A stretch of 64,000 nucleotides of DNA, from contig NZ_JAPWKD010000015.1 in the NCBI RefSeq assembly GCF_028283705.1, positions 186,001-250,000 on the forward strand. The letters run 5' to 3'. The notes below the pieces were generated by a model. It searched no databases, was not told where the DNA came from, and saw only the letters and a list, made by a program, of their open reading frames with translations. Source of the stretch: Pantoea sp. Lineage in GTDB: Bacteria; Pseudomonadota; Gammaproteobacteria; Enterobacterales; Enterobacteriaceae. The position numbers were made by a program, and so were the translations under genes. Below, in pieces: positions 9,075 through 19,678 of this stretch (position 1 is its first letter; each line of letters starts with the position of its first letter).

Positions 9075-10326
9075 TAATGCCCTGCAACAGTGGCATCACC
9101 TGTTTGAATCGCGCGGTGAAGTGCGTTCATTGCAGGCACAGCAGCACTGGCAGCAACTGATGCGTCTCGGCTTGCCAACCCGCAAGCACGAGAACTGGAA
9201 ATACACTCCGCTGGAAGGTTTGCTGGGCCAGCAGTTTGTGCTGCCACAGCCGCAGGACGTGACCGCTGAACAGGTTGAGCAGTTAGCGCTGCCAATTGAA
9301 GCGGTGCGCCTGGTGTTCGTCGATGGGCGTTTCCAGCCCGCGCTGAGCAGCCGCGATACCGGCCTGTTTGAAATCCAGCATTCGCAGGCGGCAGAACGCC
9401 GTCCGCTGCCGGCAGCGATTCAGCCGGAAGTGTTTCTGCATCTGACCGAAAGTCTGGCAGAAGAAGCCACCAGTATTCGTCTGGCGCGTGGTAAAGCGGC
9501 GGCACTGCCGTTGTACCTGCTGCATATCACCAGCGGCCAGGATGCCGGGATGAATACCGTGCATCACCGTCACCATTTGCAACTGGAAGCCAGTGCAGAG
9601 GCGGAAGTGATTGAGCACTACGTTACGCTGAACGATGCACCTCACTTTACCGGTGCGCGTTTCACCTTCGACGTGGCCGACAATGCCCGACTGTCGCACA
9701 TCAAACTGTCGTTTGAGAGCGAGAAAAGCTACCACTTCGCCCATAACGATGTGGTTCTTGGTCGTGATGCGCAGGTCAGCACCACCAGCTTCCTGCTGGG
9801 TGCCGGTTTGTCACGTCATAACACCAGTGCACAGCTGAATGGTGAGAACACCAATCTGGCGATGAACAGCCTGGCCCTGCCGGTGAATCAGGAAGTGTGC
9901 GATACGCGTACTTACCTGGAGCACAACAAAGGCTACTGCATGAGCCGTCAGATGCACAAAACCATCGTGCGTGACAAAGGCCGAGCGGTGTTTAACGGCA
10001 TGATCAAAGTGGCACAGCACGCGCTGAAGACCGACGGACAGATGACCAACAATAACCTGTTGATGGGGCGTCTGGCGGAAGTGGACACCAAGCCGCAGCT
10101 GGAAATCTACGCCGATGACGTGAAGTGCAGCCACGGTGCTACCGTAGGTCGCATCGATGATGAGCAGATGTTCTATTTGCGTTCGCGCGGTATTGAAGAG
10201 TCTGCTGCACAGCGTATGATCATTCACGCTTTTGCCGCTGAGCTGACCGAATCCTTAAAGAATCCGGTACTGCGTCAGGCAGTGTTGCAGCGTATTGCTG
10301 CGCGTATCCCGGGAGTTGAGTCATGA
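9049..10326 (+). CDS. sufD: Fe-S scaffold subunit SufD
   Basis: The protein has 425 aa and is a paralogue of SufB that partners SufB and SufC in the scaffold complex. The start MAGLP... matches E. coli SufD and lies inside the end of sufC (26-nt overlap), so sufD translation is probably coupled to sufC. The conserved C-terminal segment with [19 protein letters not shown] and [10 protein letters not shown] is intact; this includes the His of CSHGAT at the SufB-SufD interface. The stop overlaps the sufS start as ATGA. Confidence 0.96.
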   Translation: MAGLPTKSDNALQQWHHLFESRGEVRSLQAQQHWQQLMRLGLPTRKHENWKYTPLEGLLGQQFVLPQPQDVTAEQVEQLALPIEAVRLVFVDGRFQPALSSRDTGLFEIQHSQAAERRPLPAAIQPEVFLHLTESLAEEATSIRLARGKAAALPLYLLHITSGQDAGMNTVHHRHHLQLEASAEAEVIEHYVTLNDAPHFTGARFTFDVADNARLSHIKLSFESEKSYHFAHNDVVLGRDAQVSTTSFLLGAGLSRHNTSAQLNGENTNLAMNSLALPVNQEVCDTRTYLEHNKGYCMSRQMHKTIVRDKGRAVFNGMIKVAQHALKTDGQMTNNNLLMGRLAEVDTKPQLEIYADDVKCSHGATVGRIDDEQMFYLRSRGIEESAAQRMIIHAFAAELTESLKNPVLRQAVLQRIAARIPGVES

Positions 10327-11546
10327 GTTTCGATCTCGAACGAGTCAGAGCGGAGTTTCCGATTCTGAAACGCGAGGTCAACGGTCATCCGCTGGCTTAT
10401 CTGGATAGTGCGGCCAGCGCACAGCGTCCGCTGGCCGTCATTAATGCGGAAAGTTATTTTTATCAGCACGGCTATGCGGCCGTGCACCGCGGCATTCATT
10501 CGCTGAGTGCGCAGGCCACCACGGATATGGAAAACGTGCGCATCCAGGCGGCGCGCTTTCTCAATGCTTCTTCGCCGGAAGAGATTGTTTTCGTCAAAGG
10601 CACCACTGAGGGGATCAACCTGGTGGCAAACAGCTGGGGCGGCAGTCAGCTCCAGTCCGGCGACAACATTATCATTACCGAGATGGAGCACCACGCCAAC
10701 ATCGTGCCGTGGCAGATGGTTGCTGCGCGTACCGGTGCTGAGATTCGTGTACTGCCGCTCAATGAGCAGGGCGAACTGGCGCTTGAGCAGCTGGGTGGAT
10801 TAATCGATAGCCGTACCCGTTTGCTGGCGGTGACCCACGTTTCCAACGTGCTGGGCACGGTCAACCCGGTGAAAGCTATCGTGGCCCAGGCGAAAGCCGC
10901 TGGCGTTACTACGCTGGTGGATGGCGCGCAGGCGGTGATGCATCATGCGGTTGACGTGCAGGACATTGGTTGCGACTTCTACGTTTTCTCTGGTCATAAG
11001 ATCTACGGCCCGACCGGCATTGGTGTGCTGTATGGCCGCAAGGCACTGCTCGATATCATGCCCCCCTGGGAAGGCGGCGGTTCGATGATCGATCAGGTGC
11101 AGTTGCCCACCGGCACTACCTGGAATACCGCGCCGTGGCGTTTCGAAGCGGGGACGCCCAATACCGGTGGCATCATTGGTTTGGGGGCGGCGCTGAAATG
11201 GATCACCGAACTTGGGCTGGATACCATCCATCAGCGTGAATCGATGCTGATGCGCTATGCGCTGGACAAACTGGCTTCCGTGCCGGATCTGACTATCTAT
11301 GGTCCGACCGAACGTAGCGGTGTGGTGGCGTTCAATCTGGGGAAACATCACGCGTTTGATGTGGGTAGCTTCCTCGACCAGTACGGCATCGCTATCCGTA
11401 CCGGGCATCATTGCGCTATGCCGCTGATGCGTCATTATGCGGTACCCGCTATGTGTCGTGCTTCTTTCGCACTCTACAACAGCGAGGAAGAAGCCGATCG
11501 CCTGGCGGCAGGTCTGACGCGTATTCATCGTCTGCTGGGCGGTTGA
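10323..11546 (+). CDS. sufS: cysteine desulfurase SufS
   Basis: The 407-aa class V aminotransferase-fold enzyme is PLP-dependent, with Lys226 in SGHKIYGP as Schiff-base residue and catalytic Cys364 in RTGHHCAMP. Both positions match the E. coli enzyme. It removes sulfur from cysteine as a persulfide and passes it to SufE. It overlaps sufD by 4 nt and is followed 20 nt later by sufE. Confidence 0.97.
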   Translation: MSFDLERVRAEFPILKREVNGHPLAYLDSAASAQRPLAVINAESYFYQHGYAAVHRGIHSLSAQATTDMENVRIQAARFLNASSPEEIVFVKGTTEGINLVANSWGGSQLQSGDNIIITEMEHHANIVPWQMVAARTGAEIRVLPLNEQGELALEQLGGLIDSRTRLLAVTHVSNVLGTVNPVKAIVAQAKAAGVTTLVDGAQAVMHHAVDVQDIGCDFYVFSGHKIYGPTGIGVLYGRKALLDIMPPWEGGGSMIDQVQLPTGTTWNTAPWRFEAGTPNTGGIIGLGAALKWITELGLDTIHQRESMLMRYALDKLASVPDLTIYGPTERSGVVAFNLGKHHAFDVGSFLDQYGIAIRTGHHCAMPLMRHYAVPAMCRASFALYNSEEEADRLAAGLTRIHRLLGG

Positions 11547-11566
11547 GCAGATTTCAGGAGTCACCA

Positions 11567-11983
11567 ATGGCAAATTTGCCAGATAAAGAGAAACTGGTGC
11601 GCAACTTTAACCGTTGCGCTAACTGGGAAGAGAAGTACCTCTACATCATTGAACTCGGGGCAAAATTACCAGAATCGTCTGAAAGCTTATATCAGCCGGA
11701 AAACGTGATTTCTGGCTGTCAGAGCCAGGTGTGGATCACCATGACTCCACAATCAGATGGGACTATTGCCTTCGCGGGTGACAGCGATGCTGCTATTGTT
11801 AAGGGTTTGATTGCCGTAGTATTTAGCCTGTATCAGGGGCTGAAAGCGCCGGAAATTCTGGACCTGGATGTGCGCTACTGGTTTGAACAACTTGCGCTCA
11901 CCCAACACCTCACCCCTTCGCGTTCGCAGGGGCTTGAAGCGATGATTCGCGCGATCCGTCATAACGCACAGTCCCTCAGCTAA
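11567..11983 (+). CDS. sufE: sulfur acceptor SufE
   Basis: The 138-aa protein starts at ATG 11567, preceded by AGGAG at 11556-11560; upstream in-frame starts lie inside sufS. Cys51 in ISGCQSQVW is the persulfide-accepting residue. SufE stimulates SufS and carries sulfur to SufB. It is the last gene of the suf operon and is followed by a strong terminator. Confidence 0.97.
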   Translation: MANLPDKEKLVRNFNRCANWEEKYLYIIELGAKLPESSESLYQPENVISGCQSQVWITMTPQSDGTIAFAGDSDAAIVKGLIAVVFSLYQGLKAPEILDLDVRYWFEQLALTQHLTPSRSQGLEAMIRAIRHNAQSLS

Positions 11984-11995
11984 GATACACTCTCC

Positions 11996-12028
11996 AGACC
12001 CCGGCCAATCTGACCGGGGTCTGTTTCT
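11996..12028 (+). terminator. suf operon terminator
   Basis: A perfect 9-bp stem (AGACCCCGG with CCGGGGTCT) is followed by TGTTTCTTCC. It lies 12 nt after the sufE stop. Confidence 0.85.
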
Positions 12029-12048
12029 TCCGACAAAGAGAAAATTGC

Positions 12049-13083
12049 ATGAGACCAGCTTTACGTTTAGCCGGTGCATTGCTGTTGTCCTGCTGCGGAC
12101 TGTCTGCACCTGCGCTTGCCACGGAATACCCTCTGCCCGCCGCTAACAGCCGTTTAATTGGCGAAAACACCCTTACGACTGTACCTGATGACAAACGCCC
12201 GCTGGAAAGCATTGCAAAGCATTATAAGATAGGTTTGCTCGGCATGCTGGAAGCCAACCCCGGCGTAGATCCCTGGCTGCCCAAAGCCGGTACGCAGCTG
12301 ACGGTGCCGTTGCAGATGTTGCTGCCGGATACGCCGCATGAAGGCATCGTAATTAACCTCGCTGAACTGCGCCTGTATTACTACCCCAAAGGGGAAGAAC
12401 GGGTGATTGTCTATCCCATCGGCATCGGCCAGCTGGGGGCAGCGACACCGATTATGGTGACCAGTATCGGCCAGAAAATCACCAACCCGACCTGGACGCC
12501 TACGCCGAATATCCGCAAGCGCTACGCGAAAGAGGGCATCACCCTACCGGGTGTGGTGCCTGCCGGGCCAGATAACCCCATGGGTCTGTTTGCCATGCGT
12601 CTGGCGCACGGTTCTGGCCAGTATCTGATTCACGGTACCAACGCCGATTTTGGCATCGGTATGCGTGTCAGTTCAGGCTGTATTCGCCTGCGTCCGGAAG
12701 ATATCGAAGCGTTGTTTGCCAGTGTGCCGAAAGGCACGCGTGTGCAGGTGATCAATCAGCCGGTGAAGTATGCGATAGAGCCGGACGGGAAGCGTTTTAT
12801 CGAAGTGCATCAGCCGTTATCCCACACCGATAAAGATGATCCACAAACCATGCCGATTGCGTTAACGGCGGCGATGAAAAACTTCCTCAATAGCCCGCAA
12901 AGCGATACTGCGCTGATTAAGGCTGCGCTGGAGAGACGTTCGGGAATGCCGGTGCTGGTGAGCAGTGGTGAGCCGGTTACAGCAGATACGGCGATGCCGC
13001 AGGTGGTGCAATCTCAGCAGGGGAGTGAGGCCACGCGTGCAACCATCAGTGAAGCGATGGGGACACCTGTCGCGAAGCCCTGA
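12049..13083 (+). CDS. ldtE: L,D-transpeptidase LdtE (YnhG)
   Basis: The 344-aa periplasmic protein has a signal peptide of about 25 residues (hydrophobic core, then PALA-T). A LysM-like segment follows (about residues 50-90). The YkuD catalytic domain spans about residues 97-235, with His195 (LIHGT) and nucleophile Cys211 (SSGCIR). In E. coli, LdtE forms meso-DAP to meso-DAP 3-3 cross-links in peptidoglycan. Gene order suf-ldtE-lpp is conserved. The C-terminal tail of about 85 residues is less conserved. Confidence 0.93.
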   Translation: MRPALRLAGALLLSCCGLSAPALATEYPLPAANSRLIGENTLTTVPDDKRPLESIAKHYKIGLLGMLEANPGVDPWLPKAGTQLTVPLQMLLPDTPHEGIVINLAELRLYYYPKGEERVIVYPIGIGQLGAATPIMVTSIGQKITNPTWTPTPNIRKRYAKEGITLPGVVPAGPDNPMGLFAMRLAHGSGQYLIHGTNADFGIGMRVSSGCIRLRPEDIEALFASVPKGTRVQVINQPVKYAIEPDGKRFIEVHQPLSHTDKDDPQTMPIALTAAMKNFLNSPQSDTALIKAALERRSGMPVLVSSGEPVTADTAMPQVVQSQQGSEATRATISEAMGTPVAKP

Positions 13084-13106
13084 ATTCTGGCTGAATCAGG
13101 ACAAAA

Positions 13107-13136
13107 AAAATGGCGCCTTAATGGCGCCATTTTTAG
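13107..13136. terminator. bidirectional terminator between ldtE and lpp
   Basis: An A-tract, an ATGGCGCC/GGCGCCAT hairpin and a T-tract lie between the convergent ends of ldtE and lpp. The structure works on both strands. Confidence 0.88.
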
Positions 13137-13147
13137 TACCAGAACTC

Positions 13148-13515
<368 letters not shown>

Positions 13516-13640
13516 CGCAGAAGATGATAAAAATATTTAGCTAAAACAGAGGGATTTAATCGGATTAACCTTAATTTTCTGGCTTTTTGAATAGTTATTA
13601 TCGATTGGCAATTTCCAGTATCTGTATTAGCTACAGAATA

Positions 13641-13668
13641 AAAAAAGCGCCCGATAAGGGCGCTTTTT
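13641..13668 (-). terminator. pykF terminator
   Basis: A hairpin AAGCGCCC-TTAT-CGGGCGCTT with T-tracts on both sides lies 20 nt after the pykF stop. Confidence 0.88.
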
Positions 13669-13688
13669 AATAAACATTGAATTAAAAA

Positions 13689-15101
13689 TCAGAGTACGTG
13701 TACAGACGATGTATTGGTGGTTCCACTTGGTACCAGTGCACCGGATACCATCACCACCACGTCGCCTTTTTGCCCATAACCGCTTTCCAGCGCCATTTCT
13801 TTACCAATGCGGTAGAAATCATCAGTTGAGGCAATTTCGTTAACCAGACGGGTTTCCACACCTTTGCTCAGAATCAGCTGGCGTGCGGTGGTGGCATTGG
13901 TGGTCAATGCCAGGATGGTCGCATCCGGGAAGTATTTTCTGATGGCTTTGGCTGATTTACCGCCTTCGGTCGCTACGACAATCAGCGGGGCTTCCAGCTT
14001 CTCGGCTGTCTCAACAGCACCACGGCATACCGCTTCCGTGATACGCAGTTTGCGCGAGTCCTGCAGCGAATCAATGCGTGATTTCATGACGCGGTCAGTG
14101 CGTTCACAGATGGTCGCCATGATAGTCACCGATTCCAGCGGATACTTACCTTTGGCGCTTTCGCCAGACAGCATCACTGCATCGGTACCATCGAGAATGG
14201 CGTTTGCCACGTCACCGGCTTCAGCACGGGTCGGACGTGGGTTTTTGATCATAGAATCAAGCATCTGGGTCGCGGTAATCACCACTTTGCGTGCTTTGTT
14301 GCACTTCTTGATCATCATCTTCTGCGCGAAGATCACTTCTTCAACCGGGATTTCCACACCCAGGTCACCGCGGGCGACCATGATGCCGTCTGAGGCTTCG
14401 AGAATTTCATCGAAGTTGTTCAGGCCTTCCTGGTTCTCGATTTTGGAGATGATCTGGATGTGCTCGCCGCCGTGTTGTTTCAGGTGTTCACGGATTTCCA
14501 GCACGTCAGAACGTTTACGGATGAAAGAGGCCGCGACGAAATCGACACCCTGTTCACAACCAAAAATCAGATCGCGTTTGTCTTTTTCAGCCAGCGCAGG
14601 CAGCTGAATGGAGACACCTGGCAGGTTGACGCCTTTGTTTTCGCCGAGGTCACCGTTGTTCAGCACTTTACACACTACGGTGTTTTCAGTGACTTCAATC
14701 ACTTCCATGCCAATCAGGCCATCATCCACCAGCACGGTGTTGCCAATCTTCAGATCTTCAGTAAATCCGGCATAGGTCACCGCGACGCGGTCACTGTTAC
14801 CAATAACTGACTGATCGGTGGTGAAGGTGAAGGTCTGTCCGGCTTTCAGAGACGCATCGTTGCCGCCTTCCAGTTTCATGGTGCGGATTTCCGGGCCTTT
14901 GGTGTCCAGCAAAATCGCCGCCTGACGACCGGTTTTTTCGATGACGGCACGCATGTTTTTAATGCGCTGACCATGCTCGGCGTAATCCCCGTGTGAGAAG
15001 TTCAGGCGCATGACATTCATGCCTGCTTCCAGCAATTGAGTCAGCATCTCTTCCGATTCGGTTTTCGGACCGATAGTACAAACGATCTTGGTCTTTTTCA
15101 T
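13689..15101 (-). CDS. pykF: pyruvate kinase I
   Basis: The 470-aa enzyme has the same length as E. coli PykF. It converts phosphoenolpyruvate and ADP to pyruvate and ATP in glycolysis. Visible landmarks are the N-terminal [10 protein letters not shown], the active-site segment [14 protein letters not shown] with the essential Lys, [12 protein letters not shown], and the signature [18 protein letters not shown]. The C-terminal domain carries the fructose-1,6-bisphosphate-binding features of type I enzymes. A Cra-type operator and good promoter precede it. Confidence 0.97.
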   Translation of the reverse strand: MKKTKIVCTIGPKTESEEMLTQLLEAGMNVMRLNFSHGDYAEHGQRIKNMRAVIEKTGRQAAILLDTKGPEIRTMKLEGGNDASLKAGQTFTFTTDQSVIGNSDRVAVTYAGFTEDLKIGNTVLVDDGLIGMEVIEVTENTVVCKVLNNGDLGENKGVNLPGVSIQLPALAEKDKRDLIFGCEQGVDFVAASFIRKRSDVLEIREHLKQHGGEHIQIISKIENQEGLNNFDEILEASDGIMVARGDLGVEIPVEEVIFAQKMMIKKCNKARKVVITATQMLDSMIKNPRPTRAEAGDVANAILDGTDAVMLSGESAKGKYPLESVTIMATICERTDRVMKSRIDSLQDSRKLRITEAVCRGAVETAEKLEAPLIVVATEGGKSAKAIRKYFPDATILALTTNATTARQLILSKGVETRLVNEIASTDDFYRIGKEMALESGYGQKGDVVVMVSGALVPSGTTNTSSVHVL

Positions 15102-15311
15102 GTCAGCTTATCTGTAAGTTGTGATGGATGATAAAGGTTGGGATTCGATGCGCAGGCACCGAAGTGGAAATTTGTTTGGTGTTGATAAGGGTAATACAGA
15201 GTAAGAATAGGAGACGATGGCTAAGCGTGCAGGGAAGTTGTGCGGTACGCGAGAGAACCGGCCAGGCGGTGTTGCGCAAATAATTTGAGTTCTCGCAATA
15301 AACACGTTAGC

Positions 15312-15372
15312 GCTGAAACCTTTCAAGTGAGACAACGCAGCATAGTATAGACGCTAAGTACGCGAAAACCAA
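15312..15372 (-). promoter_or_regulatory. pykF promoter with Cra (FruR) operator
   Basis: On the minus strand TTGGTT (15367-15372), a 17-nt spacer and TATACT (15344-15349) form a sigma-70 promoter. Just downstream, GCTGAAACCTTTCA (15312-15325) differs at one position from the Cra-type palindrome GCTGAAACGTTTCA. Cra repression of pykF is established in E. coli, and the site placed after the start point fits repression here. Confidence 0.78.
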
Positions 15373-15443
15373 TATGAAAGCGGTAACATAAAACGATGCA
15401 GATCAAGGAACAGAGTGTTGCGCAACGGGAGAGTAAAAAAGAG

Positions 15444-15520
15444 TGGTGCGTTCTAATGGACTCGAACCATCGACCCCCACCATGTCAAGGTGGTGCTCTA
15501 ACCAACTGAGCTAAGAACGC
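15444..15520 (-). tRNA. valV: tRNA-Val (GAC)
   Basis: The minus strand gives a 77-nt cloverleaf from GCGTTCTTAGCTCAG to AGAACGCACCA with the 3' CCA encoded. The anticodon stem-loop CACCTTGACATGGTGG places GAC in the anticodon. This is the third and promoter-distal gene of the cluster. The symbol is by position relative to the E. coli valVW pair. Confidence 0.95.
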
Positions 15521-15528
15521 ATTTTATC

Positions 15529-15645
15529 CGTCATACTTCAGGTTGCAGCTGCGTTAGCGGCACTCATTCACCCCAGTCACTTACTGTTGTAAGCTCCAGC
15601 GGATTCATTCGCTTGCTGCCTTCCTGCAACCCGAATTATTTAGGA
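15529..15645. repeat. palindromic intergenic repeat between tRNA-Val genes
   Basis: This roughly 117-nt segment between two tRNA genes has inverted ends: CTTCAGGTTGCAG at the left and CTGCAACCCGAAT at the right (10 of 13 paired). Short internal dyads are also visible. It resembles the short palindromic intergenic elements, ERIC- or YPAL-like, that recur between genes of Serratia, Yersinia and Erwiniaceae. Family assignment is from memory and only one copy lies in this window. Confidence 0.6.
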
Positions 15646-15653
15646 TAAAGAAA

Positions 15654-15730
15654 TGGTGCGTCCGAGTGGACTCGAACCACCGACCCCCACCATGTCAAGG
15701 TGGTGCTCTAACCAACTGAGCTACGGACGC
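15654..15730 (-). tRNA. valW: tRNA-Val (GAC)
   Basis: A 77-nt minus-strand tRNA with acceptor stem GCGTCCG/CGGACGC, anticodon GAC in CCTTGACATGG and encoded CCA. Its acceptor and T-stem differ from the neighbours by compensatory changes, which argues that it is functional. It lies 3 nt from the next copy. Confidence 0.95.
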
Positions 15731-15733
15731 ACT

Positions 15734-15810
15734 TGGTGCGCTCTAATGGACTCGAACCATCGACCCCCACCATGTCAAGGTGGTGCTCTAACCAACTGAG
15801 CTAAGAGCGC
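15734..15810 (-). tRNA. tRNA-Val (GAC)
   Basis: A 77-nt minus-strand tRNA with acceptor stem GCGCTCT/AGAGCGC, anticodon GAC and encoded CCA. It is the promoter-proximal gene of the triple cluster; E. coli has two copies at the equivalent place. Confidence 0.95.
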
Positions 15811-15840
15811 AACACGCTGTCAGGGCGACAGCGGGGACGA

Positions 15841-15869
15841 ATATTAACGGCACGCTGGTAAGCTGGCAA
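15841..15869 (-). promoter_or_regulatory. promoter of the tRNA-Val operon
   Basis: On the minus strand TTGCCA (15864-15869), an exact 17-nt spacer and TAATAT (15841-15846) are followed by the GC-rich discriminator TCGTCCCCGC, typical of stringently controlled stable-RNA promoters. Confidence 0.85.
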
Positions 15870-15963
15870 GGGGAAAAAGTGATTTTTCATCATGACTGAC
15901 CAGCATCTGTGCTATGCGTCGTTTTTTTAGGCGTTGCGGGCCTTTTACGGCCCGCTCAGCCAC

Positions 15964-17337
15964 TTAGCGGGCGGCGCGTGTCAGAATTACCTGGGCAGGC
16001 AGACGTTGCAAACGACGAATGCGCCAAATCATCATGATCGCCGCCGAGGTTAACCCGACGATAAAGCCACACCAGAAACCGGCCGGGCCGAGTCGGGGCA
16101 CGACCCAATCTGTCAGCGCCAGGATATAGCCAACCGGCAGGCCCAGTACCCAGTAAGCAATCAAGGTGATAAAGAAGATCGAACGCGTATCTTTGTAGCC
16201 ACGCAAAATACCGCTACCAATTACCTGAATCGAATCCGAGAACTGGTAAATCGCTGCCAGCAGCATCAGTTGCGCCGCCAGCGTGATGACTTCCGGGTTG
16301 GCGGTGTACAACGCGGCGATATGATGGCGGAAGGTCACGGTAAATAGCGCGGTGACGGCGGCCATACTGATGCCTACACCTTGCGCGGTCCATGCCGCCA
16401 CCCGTGCCTGTTCTGGCGAACCCTGTCCCAGCCGATAGCCCACGCGAATCGTCGTTGCCACACCGAGTGACAACGGCAGTACGAACATCAGTGAACTGAA
16501 GTTCAGCGCAATCTGGTGCCCGGCCACTTTAACGATACCCAGTGGCGACACCATCAACGCCACCACGGCAAACAAGGTCACTTCAAAGAACAGCGCCAAC
16601 GCCACCGGCAGGCCGAGGGTAAACAGACGAGACAGAATCGCCCGCGAGGGTGCTGACCAGCTGGTTGCCATGCGAATATCGCGCATACTGCCCATCCGCT
16701 TCAGCCAGAAGCGCATCACCAGAAACATCACCCAATACACTGATGCCGTTGCCACACCGCAGCCGACACCACCCAGCGCAGGCATACCAAAATGCCCGTA
16801 GATGAACACATAGTTCAGCGGAATGTTAGTCAGCAAACCGAGGAAGCCCAGCACCATGCCGGGTTTGGTTTTTGATAACCCTTCACATTGGTTACGCGCC
16901 ACCTGGAAGAACAGATAACCCGGTGCACCGAACAGCAGGGCATGGAGATAACCCTCAGCCTTGGCAGCCAGCAATGGATCGATATTATGCATGGAACGGA
17001 TCAGATATCCGGCGTTCCACAGCACCAGCATAATCAACACCGCCACGAACAGCGCCAGCCAGTAGCCCTGACGAACCTGTTCAGCAATGCGCTCGCGGCG
17101 TCCTGAACCGTTGAGTTGCGCAACGGTGGGCGTCAATGCCAGTAGCAAACCATGACCAAACAGAATGGCGGGAAGCCAGATAGAGGTGCCGACCGCAACG
17201 GCAGCCATATCCGTGGCGCTTACCGAACCGGCCATAATGGTATCCACAAACCCCATCGAAGTCTGGGCAACCTGAGCAAGGATGACCGGGATCGCAAGGG
17301 CCAGCAATTGACGCGCTTCTGTTAAATACTTCTGCAC
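15964..17337 (-). CDS. mdtK: MATE family multidrug efflux protein MdtK (NorM)
   Basis: The 457-aa protein has twelve hydrophobic segments in two homologous halves of the MatE domain. It matches E. coli MdtK throughout, including the N-terminal [27 protein letters not shown] and the [11 protein letters not shown] loop. It exports cationic drugs such as norfloxacin by Na+ or H+ antiport across the inner membrane. A GC-rich inverted repeat (15937-15956) follows its stop but lacks a U-tract. Gene order mdtK/ribE divergent is as in E. coli. Confidence 0.95.
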   Translation of the reverse strand: MQKYLTEARQLLALAIPVILAQVAQTSMGFVDTIMAGSVSATDMAAVAVGTSIWLPAILFGHGLLLALTPTVAQLNGSGRRERIAEQVRQGYWLALFVAVLIMLVLWNAGYLIRSMHNIDPLLAAKAEGYLHALLFGAPGYLFFQVARNQCEGLSKTKPGMVLGFLGLLTNIPLNYVFIYGHFGMPALGGVGCGVATASVYWVMFLVMRFWLKRMGSMRDIRMATSWSAPSRAILSRLFTLGLPVALALFFEVTLFAVVALMVSPLGIVKVAGHQIALNFSSLMFVLPLSLGVATTIRVGYRLGQGSPEQARVAAWTAQGVGISMAAVTALFTVTFRHHIAALYTANPEVITLAAQLMLLAAIYQFSDSIQVIGSGILRGYKDTRSIFFITLIAYWVLGLPVGYILALTDWVVPRLGPAGFWCGFIVGLTSAAIMMIWRIRRLQRLPAQVILTRAAR

Positions 17338-17538
17338 GTATCACCTGCATTTAAAATAAAAAGGAGAGCGGGGAGACATCCCCAAAGAATACGCGGCTTA
17401 GTGTAACGGTCGCTTGCGTATCCGCCAAACATTGTTCGCAATTTGTTAAAACAAGCGTGTAAATTTTGCGCACCGGCAAATTAAACCCGCGCGGTTCAGC
17501 TGTGATAAACTACGGCAAACTTCGCAGAGGCTGAGATT

Positions 17539-18180
17539 ATGTTTACTGGAATTGTGCAGGGTAAGGCAGAAATTGTTGCTATTGAAGAAAAAGAGCTGTT
17601 TCGCACTCACATCGTAAAATTGCCGGAAGAGTTACTGCCGGGGCTGGCACTGGGGGCTTCGGTTGCTAACAATGGTTGCTGTCTGACGGTGACGGAGATT
17701 GACGGCGACCGGGTGAGCTTTGACTTAATCAAAGAAACTTTGCGTATTACCAACCTGGGTGAATTGCAGGTGGGCGATCTGGTCAATATTGAACGTGCGG
17801 CGAAATTCAGTGATGAAATTGGTGGTCATTTAATGTCCGGCCATATTATGACCACCGCAGAGATCAGCAAAATTATTCAGTCGGAAAACAACCGTGAGGT
17901 GTGGTTTAAATTACAGGACCCGTCGCAGATCAAATATATTCTGCACAAAGGTTTTGTCGGTATTGACGGCATCAGCCTGACCGTGGGCGATGTGACGAAG
18001 AGTAAATTCTGCGTGCATCTGATCCCGGAAACGCTGGAGCGCACCACGCTCGGGGCGAAAAAACTGGGACATAAAGTGAATATCGAGATCGACCCGCATA
18101 CCCAGGCGATTGTCGAAACCGTCGAGCGCGTCCTGGCGCAGCGTGAAGCCGCTGCACTGGCGTCTGACGAAAGCGAATAA
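17539..18180 (+). CDS. ribE: riboflavin synthase alpha subunit
   Basis: The 213-aa enzyme (ribC in some nomenclatures) converts two 6,7-dimethyl-8-ribityllumazine molecules into riboflavin plus the pyrimidine substrate. Two lumazine-binding repeats are visible (about residues 1-95 and 98-195). The N-terminal MFTGIVQG, the first-repeat GCCLTV and the second-repeat GIDGISLTV are diagnostic. It is monocistronic, with a terminator directly after it. The 200-nt region upstream shows no FMN riboswitch. Confidence 0.96.
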   Translation: MFTGIVQGKAEIVAIEEKELFRTHIVKLPEELLPGLALGASVANNGCCLTVTEIDGDRVSFDLIKETLRITNLGELQVGDLVNIERAAKFSDEIGGHLMSGHIMTTAEISKIIQSENNREVWFKLQDPSQIKYILHKGFVGIDGISLTVGDVTKSKFCVHLIPETLERTTLGAKKLGHKVNIEIDPHTQAIVETVERVLAQREAAALASDESE

Positions 18181-18193
18181 GCCCGCAATAAAT

Positions 18194-18215
18194 AAGGCGC
18201 CATTTGGCGCCTTTC
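18194..18215. terminator. terminator between ribE and cfa
   Basis: An AAGGCGCC-ATT-TGGCGCCTT hairpin followed by TTCTG lies between the convergent ends of ribE and cfa. Confidence 0.8.
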
Positions 18216-18221
18216 TGTTAC

Positions 18222-19370
18222 TTAGCGTGCGACACGCAAACCGCCTTCAGCGCCACGGCTAAATACTACCTGCCACAACTGAATATCACGCGCCCGGAAT
18301 GCTCCGGCACAAGCGCAGAGATAATAACTGAACATGCGTTTAAAGCGATCGCCATATTTTTCTGCCAGCTGCGGCCAGGCTTCGAGGAAACGTTCATGCC
18401 AGGCCATCAGCGTGGTGTCATAATCCGCGCCAAAATTATGCCAGTCTTCCATGACAAAATGGGACTCACTGGCATCGGCAATCTGGCGTACGGAAGGCAG
18501 ACAGCCATTCGGGAAGATATATTTGTCGATCCAGGGATCCACATTCATATCGGTTTTAACTGACCCGATGGTATGTAGCAGGAAAATACCGTCCGGCTTC
18601 AGATTACGGTCGGCCACTTCAAAATAGGTTGCGTAGTTTTTCGGCCCAACGTGCTCGAACATGCCAACAGAAACGATGCGATCAAATTGCAGATTCAGGT
18701 CGCGATAATCCTGCAACAGAATGGTGACATCCAGACCGGCACAACGCTCCTGCGCCATTTTCTGCTGTTCAGCCGAAATGGTCACGCCATGCACTTTAAC
18801 ACCGTAATTGCGGGCGGCAAATTCAGCCAGTCCACCCCAGCCACAACCAATATCCAGCAATGACATGCCGGGTTCGAGTTGCAGTTTGCGGCAAATCATA
18901 TCGAGTTTGGCCTGCTGTGCCTGTTCCAGTGTTTCCGCATCCTTCCAGTAACCGCAGGAATACTGCATAAAAGGATCGAGCATCAGTGAAAACAGGTCAT
19001 TACCGAGATCGTAATGTTCTTTACCCACAATCCAGGCGCGTTTTCTCGATTGCAGATTGGTCAAACGCGCCGCAGCGATTCGCAGTGTGTCTTTAAAATG
19101 ATGCGGTAATTGCTGATCCAGATGGTGTTTCAGTACGCGATGAAAGAACATGTCGAGGTTTTCACATTCCCACCAGCCGTCCATGTAACTTTCACCGAGG
19201 CCCAGCGATCCTTCTTGCAGGACCCGTTTAAAAAAATCCGGATGCTTAACCTGAATATCCCAGGGGCGAGTACCATTTATGGCAATATCGGCCCGTTCCA
19301 GTAATTCATGGGCGATACGAAACCAGTGGTTTTCTTCAAGGCTCACTTCTTCTATACACGATGAACTCAT
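18222..19370 (-). CDS. cfa: cyclopropane-fatty-acyl-phospholipid synthase
   Basis: The 382-aa enzyme methylenates unsaturated acyl chains of membrane phospholipids with S-adenosylmethionine, giving acid and stress resistance in stationary phase. SAM-binding motif I, LLDIGCGWGGLAEF, lies near residue 170. The conserved catalytic-region cysteine is in YYLCACAGAFRARDIQLWQ near the C-terminus. Start MSSSCIEE follows a GGAGAAGCT ribosome-binding site. Length and sequence match E. coli Cfa. Confidence 0.96.
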   Translation of the reverse strand: MSSSCIEEVSLEENHWFRIAHELLERADIAINGTRPWDIQVKHPDFFKRVLQEGSLGLGESYMDGWWECENLDMFFHRVLKHHLDQQLPHHFKDTLRIAAARLTNLQSRKRAWIVGKEHYDLGNDLFSLMLDPFMQYSCGYWKDAETLEQAQQAKLDMICRKLQLEPGMSLLDIGCGWGGLAEFAARNYGVKVHGVTISAEQQKMAQERCAGLDVTILLQDYRDLNLQFDRIVSVGMFEHVGPKNYATYFEVADRNLKPDGIFLLHTIGSVKTDMNVDPWIDKYIFPNGCLPSVRQIADASESHFVMEDWHNFGADYDTTLMAWHERFLEAWPQLAEKYGDRFKRMFSYYLCACAGAFRARDIQLWQVVFSRGAEGGLRVAR

Positions 19371-19678
19371 AGCTTCTCCATCACCTTTCCGATTTCAACC
19401 TGAGAAAAGAATAGTCAATTTCTCCAGGCTTGTGAGAGAACTCACGGAAAATCCGTGCGCCAGATATCCGACGTTTTACAGAGGTATGAATCTGAATAGA
19501 AATGTCTGGCACAACACCGGGGAGAACATCGTGCAGACACCATCCCAGCGACAGAGTCGCTAAATATTAATACAATTATGTTATTGATTTGTTACAGAAA
19601 TGCTGACCCACGCAGTATATGCTTCCGTGGGTCAATATTCAACGACTTATCGTTAGTTTGCTAACTAAGGCCGTTGCG
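19371..19678. other. cfa/punC intergenic region
   Basis: This gap of 308 nt carries the cfa promoter region, where no unique -35/-10 pair is obvious. It also holds a 9-bp perfect inverted repeat, TGACCCACG...CGTGGGTCA (19604-19634, 13-nt loop), about 45 nt past the punC stop. The latter may end punC transcription but lacks a U-tract. Short dyads (GTGAGAGAACTCAC, CACGGAAAATCCGTG) sit near 19430-19460. No gene was seen. Confidence 0.55.

Noticed and set aside
10800..11573. 257-codon open frame antisense to sufS
   Set aside because: It is a shadow frame of sufS.
15935..15957. GC-rich hairpin after mdtK
   Set aside because: It has a good stem but no U-tract on either strand, so it was not listed as a terminator.
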